Program-made: the position numbers and the translations under genes
Shown: in pieces, positions 1 to 9,000 of the stretch
Numbering within the stretch: the first letter of the stretch is position 1
Layout: each line of letters begins with the position of its first letter
NCBI GenBank assembly: GCA_025399215.1
Contig: MU621366.1
Span: 1-22,525, forward strand
Source of the DNA: Globomyces pollinis-pini
Taxonomy: Eukaryota > Chytridiomycota > Chytridiomycetes > Rhizophydiales > Globomycetaceae
Direction of reading: 5' to 3'
DNA length: 22,525 nt
Notes under the pieces: generated by a model
What the model was told of the DNA's origin: nothing
The model's database searches: none
What the model saw: the letters and a program-made list of their open reading frames with translations, nothing else

Positions 1-95
1 ACTGAGACTTGACCCGAGAATTTCAAACTCTCTGGCCCAGGAACAAGCGTGACGTTATAATGCGATGGTTTGACGCTCTTTGGTAAAATTTGTCT
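1..95. repeat. Left arm of a perfect 95-bp inverted repeat
   Basis: Positions 1-95 are the exact reverse complement of 22149-22243. The match runs through aminopeptidase codons 5 onward, including all synonymous sites. It stops abruptly at the codon 4/5 boundary. On the outer side the window edge cuts it, so the true repeat may be longer. Confidence 0.95.
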
Positions 96-107
96 GTCGG
101 TTGACAT
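1..107 (-). CDS. M1 family zinc aminopeptidase, N-terminal codons only (left copy, runs off the window)
   Basis: The minus strand from the ATG at 107-105 encodes MSTDRQILPKSVKPSHYN and continues to a KFSGQVS stretch at the window edge. The LPKSVKPSHY...L.P...FSG pattern is the typical start of the N-terminal beta domain of M1 metallo-aminopeptidases of the puromycin-sensitive / Ape2 type. The HExxH zinc site lies outside the window, so activity cannot be judged. From codon 5 on, the sequence is base-for-base identical to the aminopeptidase gene at the other end of the window (22137 on), but codons 2-4 differ (Ser-Thr-Asp here, Thr-Val-Glu there) and upstream DNA is unrelated. This argues for two distinct loci rather than one misplaced sequence. 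The family assignment rests on the longer right-hand copy. Confidence 0.8.
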   Translation of the reverse strand, partial: MSTDRQILPKSVKPSHYNVTLVPGPESLKFSGQVS

Positions 108-413
108 ATTTTTTAGTAAATTGTTTCAAACAACCGCTGGCTTTTAAAATGCCCGAATTGCTTTATTTTGTGGCATGTTACACACACTGCCATCTGACTG
201 CCACGCTATCGAGCACCAGAGTCTTACCTTACTAGGTCTACCATGAGGTACTTTTTGAAAGTATTTCTCGGCTCCGATCTCGTTTCCCAAGTTAGATATC
301 TTTGATGTTCTGCTTGCTTTTTTTTCCGTCCTCCACAAATTCTAAGTTGGTAAACAACATAATCTGATTTAGAACTTGAAAACACTTTGAATCCTTAATT
401 GCGCGTAGCTTTA
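108..413. other. Intergenic stretch between aminopeptidase start and the 3' end of the phytase-like gene
   Basis: About 306 bp that must hold the promoter and 5' UTR of the left aminopeptidase copy and the 3' flank of the gene ending at 414. A short open frame on the minus strand (144-338) has no recognisable domain, lies directly upstream of the aminopeptidase ATG and is not convincing as a gene. I see no RNA gene here. The sequence does not resemble the region upstream of the right aminopeptidase copy. Confidence 0.6.
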
Positions 414-415
414 TT
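410..415 (-). promoter_or_regulatory. AATAAA poly(A) signal overlapping the stop codon
   Basis: On the minus strand the gene ends TAATAAA, so the poly(A) hexamer begins inside the stop codon (416-414). The same overlap is seen at the ABCB gene and, shifted by one base, at the right-hand ABCC gene. Confidence 0.6.
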
Positions 416-2573
416 AAATGCAAGCAAACACAGCAAGAACAAATAAGAAAGAACAAACGGATGAGTTAATATTGGCGCTACTTTGGTAGGCATATCCATC
501 AGAGTCTGGTTTGCTGCTTTGAATTTCATAAGCATTTGGGACTTTAGATGGTTCAACAGGTGAATATGGCTTTCCAGTGTTGTAGATTAAGCTTGAGTGA
601 TTTCCTGTTACAGAACTGGTGGATACAATAGGTGCAACATTTGTTGTTGATGTGATTACGGCCGAAGCAACACTTGTAGCAATAATAGGACCTGCGGTAC
701 TAGTTAAGGAGCTGGTTACTGAAGAGACAGGAGCAACAGAAGTTGTAATAAAATTGGTTGTAGTGGACTGAACGACAGAAGTGCTGGTGGAGACTGGAGC
801 GGATGAAGTAGCAATAGAGCCAGTACTGGTAGTAGTAGCTGATCCGACAACTGAGGTGCTTGTGGAACCCAATACAGCAGAAGATGATGATGAAGCAATG
901 GAAACAGTACTGGTAGTGGTAGATGAGGTAGTAGCAGAGGTAGTTTTGGAGGAGGATACGACTGAAGTAGTTGTTGAAGCAGAACTTGTACTGGCTGCCT
1001 TGATGTTATCAGTAGTAGTTGGAATAGCAACACCAAACGGTGGTAGAGTATCTATTTTACATTCGGCTGGACGAGAAAATCTGCACAAACCTTGGGATTG
1101 TTTTGAAGTGACAAATTCAGCACCTCTGATTTCACAACCAGCTTTCAAAAGGTCATCTTTGGCAGGTCCATCCAATAAAAAGTAACTGAAAGATTGATAA
1201 TTGTACTTGAATCGACATTCGGCAGTACCATCAACAAACTTCACTTCAGGTACATTTTCAAGTTTGCTGCGTAATGAAACTGGCCAAAACTTTGAGGTAA
1301 GTCCATCCAAACCAAAATCATTATCACTGACTAACAGAGCGGAGCCTGGGGCTAAAATTTCTAAACCTTCAACCTTCACCGTCAGTGGTTTACGCTGCTC
1401 GACCGGTAAGTCTCCTAAGTCAAACACAATTGTCTTTGCTGCATACACAAAGTCTTTCTTTTCAATTTTAGTGTTTTCAAGGTCTAAACTATTTTCAAAA
1501 GGAGTTCCAAGAATGTTGGTAGCAGCATTGAAGTCAAGCTTGAATAATCGTAAACCAGCATCATCTACACGTTCTAATACAACTAATTGATTTTCACCAA
1601 CAACTTTAGCAGAACTGAATTTCAAGTCTTTTGCTTTCGCAGGTTTTCCAGAACCCAATTCAACATAATCGGCAGGATTGGAACCTTGCAAAGCATACAT
1701 TCCTGTAACTTTGAAGTTCAACGGATCCGAGACGTCCAATTTCAAAGCCCTGATAACCACAGTATTTTTGAAGTTGGCATCTGAAGTATCACCCATAGGA
1801 GATTGAAGAATTGCCCAAAGAGTCTTACCATCAGGGGTTAGTGCGAGGGATTCAAATCCACGATTAGAACGACGTTGGGAGAAGATTGCAGGTAAAGTTG
1901 CAGAGACAGGATAAATCGCACCGTCGAATTTTGAACCAAACGTAGTTGGAACGTATCTTTTCAATATATTTCCATTGGCATCAAATGCAAACACAGATGG
2001 GGAATATTCTTCAGAGCCAAAAAACAAAATTCCGTTTGGATGTGCTGCAATATCTTCAGTATCCATTCCAGAAACATCTAATGGGGCTAATGCAACACAG
2101 TCTCCTTCATAACTGACTTCATCTGTACCAAAGTTGGCACGACCAGTGACTTTTTGGTTGTTGGCACCCACTAACATAGTTGATTTCACAATTGAAGCTT
2201 TGCCATTATCACCAATATTGACAGAAGCAACAGAAGGAGCAAATTTACTGATAAGCAACCCTTTACCATTTGGACAATCACGGTTGGCACCTCTGTCACT
2301 GATTGTTATGAGTGTTCTGGTTAATGGGTCAACAAGCAGACCGCTTCCAATCCCAGGCAAACGGCGATCCATTTTAGCATTGTCCCAGATACTTTGAACA
2401 ACATCTGCGTCAGTCACGTACCCAGGATTGAATAAAGTGATGTCATACGGTTCCAAATCGACAGTGTCAAGCAGAGCTGATTTTCCAGGAGTAACAGGTT
2501 CATTTAATAACCAAGTAGGAGAATTCAACTTTAAACTCTTAGCAGTACTAGCTAAAATCAATGAAAATAGCAT
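414..2573 (-). CDS. Secreted, GPI-type surface protein with esterase-like-phytase (beta-propeller-like) domain
   Basis: An intronless 719-codon gene. A hydrophobic N-terminus (MLFSLILASTAKSL) fits a signal peptide. Residues about 40-470 resemble the fungal and bacterial 'esterase-like activity of phytase' domain (Phytase-like, Pfam PF13449). Recognisable family features are LPGIGSGL...LITISDRG near residues 73-95, a YEGDC stretch, IFFGSEEYSPSVF-like blades and the RGFESLALTPDG motif. Residues about 526-656 are almost pure Ser/Thr/Ala/Val, a likely O-mannosylated stalk. The last 14 residues (VCSFLFVLAVFACI) are hydrophobic after a small-residue stretch (SSANINSS), the layout of a GPI-attachment signal. 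Real phosphatase or esterase activity is unproven for this family. The stop is TAATAA and overlaps an AATAAA signal (415-410). It is the only complete gene in the window without an intron. Confidence 0.8.
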   Translation of the reverse strand: MLFSLILASTAKSLKLNSPTWLLNEPVTPGKSALLDTVDLEPYDITLFNPGYVTDADVVQSIWDNAKMDRRLPGIGSGLLVDPLTRTLITISDRGANRDCPNGKGLLISKFAPSVASVNIGDNGKASIVKSTMLVGANNQKVTGRANFGTDEVSYEGDCVALAPLDVSGMDTEDIAAHPNGILFFGSEEYSPSVFAFDANGNILKRYVPTTFGSKFDGAIYPVSATLPAIFSQRRSNRGFESLALTPDGKTLWAILQSPMGDTSDANFKNTVVIRALKLDVSDPLNFKVTGMYALQGSNPADYVELGSGKPAKAKDLKFSSAKVVGENQLVVLERVDDAGLRLFKLDFNAATNILGTPFENSLDLENTKIEKKDFVYAAKTIVFDLGDLPVEQRKPLTVKVEGLEILAPGSALLVSDNDFGLDGLTSKFWPVSLRSKLENVPEVKFVDGTAECRFKYNYQSFSYFLLDGPAKDDLLKAGCEIRGAEFVTSKQSQGLCRFSRPAECKIDTLPPFGVAIPTTTDNIKAASTSSASTTTSVVSSSKTTSATTSSTTTSTVSIASSSSSAVLGSTSTSVVGSATTTSTGSIATSSAPVSTSTSVVQSTTTNFITTSVAPVSSVTSSLTSTAGPIIATSVASAVITSTTNVAPIVSTSSVTGNHSSLIYNTGKPYSPVEPSKVPNAYEIQSSKPDSDGYAYQSSANINSSVCSFLFVLAVFACI
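606..998 (-). repeat. Ser/Thr-rich low-complexity stalk coding region
   Basis: About 130 codons dominated by serine and threonine (runs such as SSSSS and TTTST) within the phytase-like gene. The compositional bias also opens long spurious frames on both strands. No exact repeat unit length is evident. Confidence 0.8.
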
Positions 2574-3121
2574 CTTTCTAAAATATTATCGCAAAGAACA
2601 TCAATGAAAAATCTTGTTATAAACACCAAACCCGAACCCACGTTTTCAATGATTTGTGATAAACTCAGGAACTGGCATTCCAATTTGGGAATTTTTGTTT
2701 CAAACACCCAACTCACACACACGTTCAAACAGATTGATGGAATTATTCTTTACAAAGAAAGCAACGTTCCTAAGAATTTAAATAAACTTTATGTTTATAC
2801 AATTGGATAAACCAATTTCACTTAAGAGTTATCCAAAGTTTTTATGTAGTGTCACTTTGTTATTACTTTTAGATATTAGTATATATGAATGTTAGAAGTT
2901 AATCAGCTTTAGACAATTATTTGAATATCTATCTTTAATGTCAAATGTAAATGTCAAATTTAACATTTGACATTTTTCATGTGGAATTCTATATCGATCC
3001 TTAATGAGCACTTGGTAATGCATCTAATCGAAATAGTGGCTAGTACATCTAACTAGTGAATATGGATAACAATATATATTTGAGATTTCAATAAAAAACA
3101 ACGTGGTAATAATAAATGCAT
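2574..3121. other. Intergenic region between the phytase-like gene and the PLAC8 gene
   Basis: 548 bp that hold the promoter of the phytase-like gene (start at 2573) and the 3' flank of the PLAC8 gene (stop at 3122). It is AT-rich. I find no convincing gene in it. A short plus-strand frame at 2604-2810 is low-complexity and unsupported. The only structure noted is the hairpin at 2949-2975. Confidence 0.6.
2949..2975. repeat. 11-bp inverted repeat with 5-nt loop, plus an extra copy of the arm
   Basis: The arms AAATGTCAAAT (2949-2959) and ATTTGACATTT (2965-2975) are perfect complements around a 5-nt loop. A further AATGTCAAAT lies just upstream at 2937-2946. This could be a paired protein-binding site or an RNA hairpin in the PLAC8 3' flank. 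Function is unknown. Confidence 0.7.
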
Positions 3122-3623
3122 TCAATCATACTTCCCAGCATCCAATAATTCAACCTTTTCTTGTGCTAAAGAGAGATCAGTAAAACATCAAAATTACTCA
3201 AAACACAAGGCGAACAAAAGAAATGACCGCAACAATCAGATTCACAACCACCAGCAATTCCGCGTTGGTTTCTAACATAAGTTGAACAATTAAAAACCTT
3301 AGAATACCACGACCTTTTCCACCAACACAAGCATGTCCTCCAAACAAACTGCAGAATGCGTAGGTAAGACAATCAGGAACACATCCATTTTTCTCCAACA
3401 TGACTTTCTGATTCTGTCCATATATAATGCAAGGGCAGAGAGCTGCTAACAAGCATGTGCAAGGAGTACGATACCAAGAGCAGAGTGAGGAATGAAATTG
3501 TTTTGAACCTCTCTTTGGTTTAGAGGTCATCATTGGTGCCTGGGCAGTCGGTTCGACAGGCACTACCACAATAGTTCCGCTTGATTCAGATTGATCAGCA
3601 ATGGATGGAGGTTGCATTGACAT
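3122..3623 (-). CDS. PLAC8 (cysteine-rich) family protein, 147 aa, two mini-introns
   Basis: Exons on the minus strand: 3623-3298, 3271-3198 and 3165-3122, with introns of 26 nt (3297-3272) and 32 nt (3197-3166). The spliced protein shows the full PLAC8 cysteine pattern: CTCLLAALCPC near residues 54-64, CVPDCLTYAFCS, then R.QRGI.GGCESDCCGHFFCSPC and a final VLTQEKVEL. This matches the family's usual C-terminal 'R..YGI.G....D....FCP.C.L.QE..EL'. Both splices are needed: without the first the CC..FFC block is out of frame, and without the second the protein stops before TQE. An upstream in-frame start (3752) would add a hydrophobic leader, but the Met at 3621-3623 followed by a Pro/Ser-rich segment is the more natural start. 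Family members act in metal or calcium handling and cell-size control at membranes; the role here is unknown. Confidence 0.85.
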
Positions 3624-3811
3624 TATTTTTTGTATTGGGTAAAAATAAAGAAGGAAATGACACAAAGTAAATACAACCAAAATAGTTACATAGTGATTTG
3701 ATGATATTTTATAAATAAAAATCAAAGGATAAACAAACAAGAAATTCACCAAGAAAAACGTAGCTAGTCTTCCTTGGTGACGTATCCAAAGGAAATCAAT
3801 TATTTCACACG

Positions 3812-3817
3812 TTTATT
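3812..3817 (-). promoter_or_regulatory. AATAAA poly(A) signal of the FtsJ-like gene
   Basis: A minus-strand AATAAA begins 27 nt past the stop codon at 3846-3844, inside the 220-bp gap to the PLAC8 start. Confidence 0.45.
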
Positions 3818-3843
3818 TTTACAATTAATTTAAAATGAAATAA

Positions 3844-5400
3844 TCATTCCATAAGCAAATTCTTATGTGTTTGCTTCAATCGTAATCCAACATTATGAAC
3901 AGCCCGCAATACCGTTGTTAACACTACATTTCGACATTTCTGACATGGTCTACATCCTTTGCGACAGCGGAAACAAACTCGATCTGTTAATCCTTCCATA
4001 ATTCCGTCTAAAACACTTCTTTGCTGTTTCCACATTTCATTCAGAATTTGAAGCATTTTGGTCCCATATTTATCCAAAAGAACTTCAATACTATCTGTTA
4101 CTAATATAGGATTGTTCAGTAAATTTGGATCATCACGGCTAATTGGTGCGTAAGGTGCTGGACATCCTGCTACAATAAGTTGTTCAAGCCTGGCTACTGC
4201 ATCTGCGGATGGGTTGAATCCTTCTAATCTCATCCAGTACGTCTTCCTCATGGCAAATTCAGTCAAAGGTTTTGTGAATTTGAAATTGCCAGTGAAACAC
4301 TCTAGTAGCAGAGCTAGAATATGTATGTCAACCAATCGTAATCCCAGGTGCATTCTTATCAGTATTTGCCCACCAGACTTCAAGTGACGAAATGCTAATA
4401 GTAATTGCGAAAAGTGCAATAAATTTTTCAACTCTAGTTCATCCATTTCATCCACTTTCTTTTGATTGGATCCAGATGTTGTAATTCCAACAATGACCAA
4501 GTCAAATCCAGCTTGAATAGGCATATCCTCAAAGTAATTTTTAATATCTATATCTTTGTTTCTAGCTAATTCTACCACATCATTTGTCAAGACTTTGAAT
4601 CGAGGGTTTCCATCCAAATCCACGATGTCATCCATTGACTTTGGATATACATTACCTCCTTTGTTTGGGTCCTAAATAATTCAGTAGATTGTATTTACGA
4701 GATTAACACCTATTCCCCTTACGCTTGGATGTATATCCAACAAGAGTTCAGACATCCCACCCTAAAACATTAAAACAATTCAAAATAATACTGGTGCAAA
4801 TCCCAAATCCAAAAAACTAAAGCATCCATTTGCATTTGCAATATCAAGTGCACTGTTTACATATCCAGTTCCGATGTCAATATCTGCAGCATAACGGAGA
4901 AATCTATTAAACAAATCCTTTACACCATCTTGCAAGGAGGCATAACGAACGTCATGATTATCATCAGTCTTTTTTATATCCTTGATTCGTTTCTCAAAAC
5001 AACAGTTGATGTGATAGTTGCCATCCCCTGGCTGTCTTTTAACTCGAAGCCAATCCAAAAATTCAGCACTTGAGCTAAAGTAATCTGCCAATACTTGAGT
5101 TGTAGTTGTTGTGTAATACTCATGGTGCATACAGACTTTCTCATCAACTTCCATCCATTCCCTACACCTACCAGATAAATACAAGAAATCTTCTACCTAA
5201 GAATTAATCAATTGAGCTGGTAACCTAAGTAATCAGACATTCATATGGTCTTACCTTGACGGACAGGGCAGCGATAAAATTTCTGGGATTGATAAATTCA
5301 GGTTGCTATGTCCACTTTTTCTCCTTTGAGGAGTATTGCTAATAGATTCCTTACTTTCTACTTTATTTCGCATATGTGGTGGGATATATTTTCCTGACAT
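3844..5400 (-). CDS. FtsJ/RrmJ-fold methyltransferase-like protein, about 470 aa, three introns
   Basis: Proposed exons on the minus strand: 5400-5255, 5167-4792, 4761-4699 and 4671-3844. The second and third introns are 30 and 27 nt and are certain, because they restore FLDLGFAPGGMSELLL (residues 167 on), the SAM-binding motif I of FtsJ-type methyltransferases, and continue it into GVNLDPNKGG. The first intron is unusual (87 nt; see the tandem intron entry) and its exact acceptor is uncertain. The N-terminus reads MSGKYIPPHMR. Downstream, motif IV reads FDLVIVG (251-257), where the family usually has a catalytic Asp. GGQILIRMHLG (295-305) sits where a catalytic Lys is expected, so the K-D-K-E tetrad looks eroded. 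A Cys cluster CFRCRKGCRPCQKC (428-441) near the C-terminus may bind zinc. Substrate is unknown: RNA cap or rRNA/tRNA 2'-O positions are typical for active relatives. Confidence 0.75.
5168..5254 (-). other. Oversized intron made of three back-to-back GT...AG units (30+28+29 nt)
   Basis: On the minus strand the donor GTAAGA at 5254 is followed by units 5254-5225, 5224-5197 and 5196-5168. Each begins with GT (GTAAG, GTTAC, GTAGA) and ends with AG, and each is the size of a normal intron in this window. Removing only the first one or two leaves an in-frame stop; removing all three keeps the frame (Ser-Arg-Cys-Arg-Glu-Trp). A further acceptor GTGTAG ends at 5162, so a 93-nt version that drops two codons also keeps the frame. 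Unit 3 has no clear branch point. Confidence 0.5.
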
Positions 5401-6093
5401 TTCAATCTTGGATTTGTAAAAAAATTTACCTTCAATTATTTAAGAGATAATTGAATTAACTACTTGACCCAGTCGATTATAAACAAGTAGATGGAAGAAC
5501 TATGGATTTAGGTTATTTCATTGCTTTTTGTGAGTTGTATTGTGTTGTAATGGAACGTAGGTCGTGTCCAGCTCTATTTTACACCACATTATTAAATCCA
5601 GAGCTGCAATTATACTTATTAAACCCAAGAATGAATTGAAATTGAATAATTTTGATTATGTTCAGTTAAACGGGACTATTAAAGGTTGTTTCTACTAGAT
5701 CAATTCCAATTCAACTGTTGTGAATTACAAATCTCACGCTTTTGTACACACAACAACACGAACTATTCAATAATTTTTCCATTGTAATCGGCCCACTAAT
5801 TCTTCGGCCGTACAGAAACGGAGCAATGTGTTACAAGAACCTTAATGAATGACTCTCAAGGCCTTTGAAGACCTCAAAGCACCAAATCGGTATTTGAAAA
5901 AGTCGTGATCAAACAATTGAATTCATAATCACAAATTATTTTATTCATAATCGTGAAATAAATGATGGAGTTGAACGAATATTGTCCATATGATAACAAA
6001 ACCTGTTACACAAGCGAACATCATGGTTATTTAACAAGCGAATATGATAGTCTTATTTAAACAATAGTTTGAATCATTATACAATTGCTTGAC
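5401..6093. other. Divergent intergenic region between the FtsJ-like gene and the first ABCC gene
   Basis: 693 bp shared upstream DNA for two genes transcribed apart. It is AT-rich with no convincing ORF. It holds a 9-bp inverted repeat (5431-5455) and a CGGCC-containing patch around 5788-5810 (TCGGCCC and TTCGGCCG). That patch resembles a motif upstream of the ABCB gene. Confidence 0.6.
5431..5455. repeat. 9-bp perfect inverted repeat, 7-nt loop
   Basis: TTCAATTAT (5431-5439) and ATAATTGAA (5447-5455) are exact complements, located 31-55 bp upstream of the FtsJ-like ATG. This could be a dimeric regulator site or a 5' UTR hairpin. Confidence 0.65.
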
Positions 6094-9000
6094 ATGGTAC
6101 AGTTTTGTCAAGATCAGCAAGGATGGGTAAGGATCACAGTAATTTGATATTAGTCTCCCATAAACACAAACAATGGAGACATAAACTTTACTACATGTTT
6201 TCAACAAGCTGTATTGGCACCATCAATCGCTTTGGTAGCTATCGTTGCATTGGGGGGAAGATCATTTTATTTGTCGAAGAAGGAGCGATTGCCAACCGAA
6301 ATGACTGATGCAACAAAGATTTCATTTTACATAAAAATGGTAGGCCATTTTGATTAATCGCATAGACATTTGTAATACTTAATACCATTGCTGCTATGTT
6401 GATGCTTGTGTTTCTTCAATCAAACTATTGGGGTGAACACCTCGTTGCTGCAATTTCATTTGTATTGATGGGACTATTTTGTCCATTAGCACATTATCAA
6501 AATCATTTTAAAAGTCGCAGACCTTCAAATTATCTTTGTTCAATATACCTGATGTCAATCTTTTGGTTCTTATCGCGAATTCGAACAGCCATAATTATGG
6601 ATGAACCGACTCTGATCACTTCCCTTTCGATCTCTCAATTAATTATTACAACAGCATGTTTTCTAATGGAGAACGGCTCGATTAAAGAGACAGAGACTCG
6701 AAAAGGATATGAAGAAAGTGGAGTTGAAAGTCCAGAATTCAGAACTAGTTACGTAAGCAAAATGACATACTCTTGGGTTTTTGAATTTCTACGGAGAGGA
6801 AACAAAAAAACTATCACTTTTGATGACTTTTGGACTTTGCCAAGTTATATGAAAGTATGGAGAAACTGTGATGAATTCGAAGTATATTGGGATACGGAAT
6901 TGAAGAAAGAGAAACCATCGTTACTCAATGCACTTACTAAAGCTTATTTACCAAAGGTATTGTTTATCATTGCCATCAATCTGGGAAATACTGTTTTATC
7001 GTTTCTTAATCCTTTAATCATTGATTATATCATCAACTTTATCACTACAAGGGGGACTAATAATGCACAAAGTAATGCGTCTGGTGTTATTGTTGGTATT
7101 TGCTTCTTGTTGGTCAATGTACTTAACGGTATTATTATGGGACAATTGTTCAACAAAACATTCCTTCTATCTGCTTCATTAAAATACACGCTACAAGGAA
7201 TCATATATCGAAAAACAATGAAAATATCTGATCATGATCGAGCATCTACTGGACAAATTTTAACTTTAATGACAGTTGATGCTGGTGCTGTATCTGGGTC
7301 GGTAGTAGCAGCAATGTTTCTCAGTGGAGCACCTTTGAATCTAATTCTTTCGCTTGTAATTCTCTATAATACAGTTGGCTGGTCTTTTGTATCCGCGATC
7401 ATTATCATCTTGATATCATCTCCAATTATTACCAAATTTGGTTCATACTTGTCAAAATATCGCAAACTTATCTTGAAAGAAACAGATAAAAGATTACAAG
7501 CTATAACATCGGCCATATCTGGGATGAAAACCGTAAAACTGTATGGCTGGGCAAAGTTTGTTAAGGATCGTATTTTGAAAATTCGTGAAGATGAGTTACA
7601 GTTTATGAAACGATCCAATTTCTTCAATTCTATGCAATCTTCTGCTGCTACTTTGATACCTTCAGTCACCACGTATGCATTATTTGCAACATACGCGTTT
7701 GTAAGTACCGATAACAGCTTAACATCAAACAAAATATTTGTCACCTTGAGCGTAATTGGTTTAATTCAGCAACCATTAAACTCCCTAATTTATGCTTGGG
7801 GTCCGCTCGTTGAAGCATTTGCAGGAATTCAAAGATTGGAGGTATTTTTAATCACCAATGATTTAAAACGATATGTCAAACGTGGTGAATCCACAGATCC
7901 TATTGCCATTGAAATCAAGGATGGTGACTTTTCTTTCAAAGAAGGATTGTCGGTCTTGTCTAATTTGAACCTGTTGATTCCAAGAGGAAAGATAACTGCT
8001 GTTGTGGGGCAAGTTGGAGCAGGTAAAACGGCTTTGATTGAATCGATCTTGGGTGAATTGTACCTTCAGAATGGCTCCGTCTCTTTAAATGGAACAACTG
8101 CATATGTATCTCAAAAACACTGGATTATGAATACTTCAATTAGGAAAAATATTTTGTTTGGTCGTGATTACGATGAAAACCGATACAAATCGATTATCGA
8201 GGCATGCGCTTTGGTTAGAGATTTTGAAGTTTTCACTGATGGAGATAAAACTATGATTGGAGAGCGAGGTATATTTGGTGTATAACTGAAATTTTTAGGG
8301 GTCAATCTTTCAGGTGGACAGAAGGCTAGAATATCTTGCGCCCGTGCTCTATACGCAGATGCTGATATAGTTTTGCTTGATGATCCTCTAAGTGCTGTTG
8401 ATGCCCATGTAGATCGACAAATGTTCCATTCCTGGTTTAACATCACTGATGGAATTTTAAAAAACAAAACTGTAGTATTAGTTACTCATGCTGTTCATCA
8501 TTTATCGCAAATGGATAAGATTGTCTGCATAGCTGAAGGAAGAATAGTCGAAGATGGATCATACCAAGAGTTAGTGAGTCAGAAAGGAATTGTCTATGAA
8601 ATGGTAGAGGATTATATGAATAAGAGGCAAGACACCCAGGAAGAAGAACATCCTAATACTGTGGAGGATGAGAAAGAGTTGAAGAAAATCTCGGAAGTTA
8701 TCAACCCAGATAAAAAAGAAAAACCAATCGCTGTTAAATCTAATGAAGAGAAAATGGAAGTGGGTAGCGTTGATTGGAGAGTGTATTTACTATATGTCAA
8801 GTCATGTGGAATCAATTCGTTCATACTCTATTTGATGTTTCTTATGATTGAGAACGGATTAAACGTATCTGCTACATATTGGCTGGTAAAATATCTGTTC
8901 ATAACGGTTAGGGTACTTGGGGTGCTGCGTCTGGAGAGGGGAAAGATAATGTTAGCTTCTATCTGGGAATATACAGTGCCATTCTTATGGCGATATTTAT

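Noticed and set aside
144..338. Minus-strand 64-codon frame
   Set aside because: No domain or neighbour logic. It sits directly upstream of the aminopeptidase ATG where promoter or 5' UTR is expected.
716..1185. Long overlapping frames on both strands in the Ser/Thr-rich region
   Set aside because: Compositional shadows of the stalk-coding sequence of the minus-strand surface protein.
2604..2810. Plus-strand 68-codon frame upstream of the phytase-like gene
   Set aside because: Low-complexity composition, no recognisable motif, and it overlaps the expected promoter of the minus-strand gene.
3166..3168. Stop codon ending the PLAC8 frame
   Set aside because: It is the TAG acceptor of a 32-nt intron; splicing restores the conserved VLTQEKVEL end and a natural stop at 3122-3124.
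8270..8300. Apparent frameshift or stop in NBD1 of the first ABCC gene, suggesting a pseudogene
   Set aside because: A 30-nt GT-AG intron (8269-8298) restores ERGVNLSGGQ exactly. All other breaks in the three ABC genes are likewise explained by mini-introns with consistent phases.
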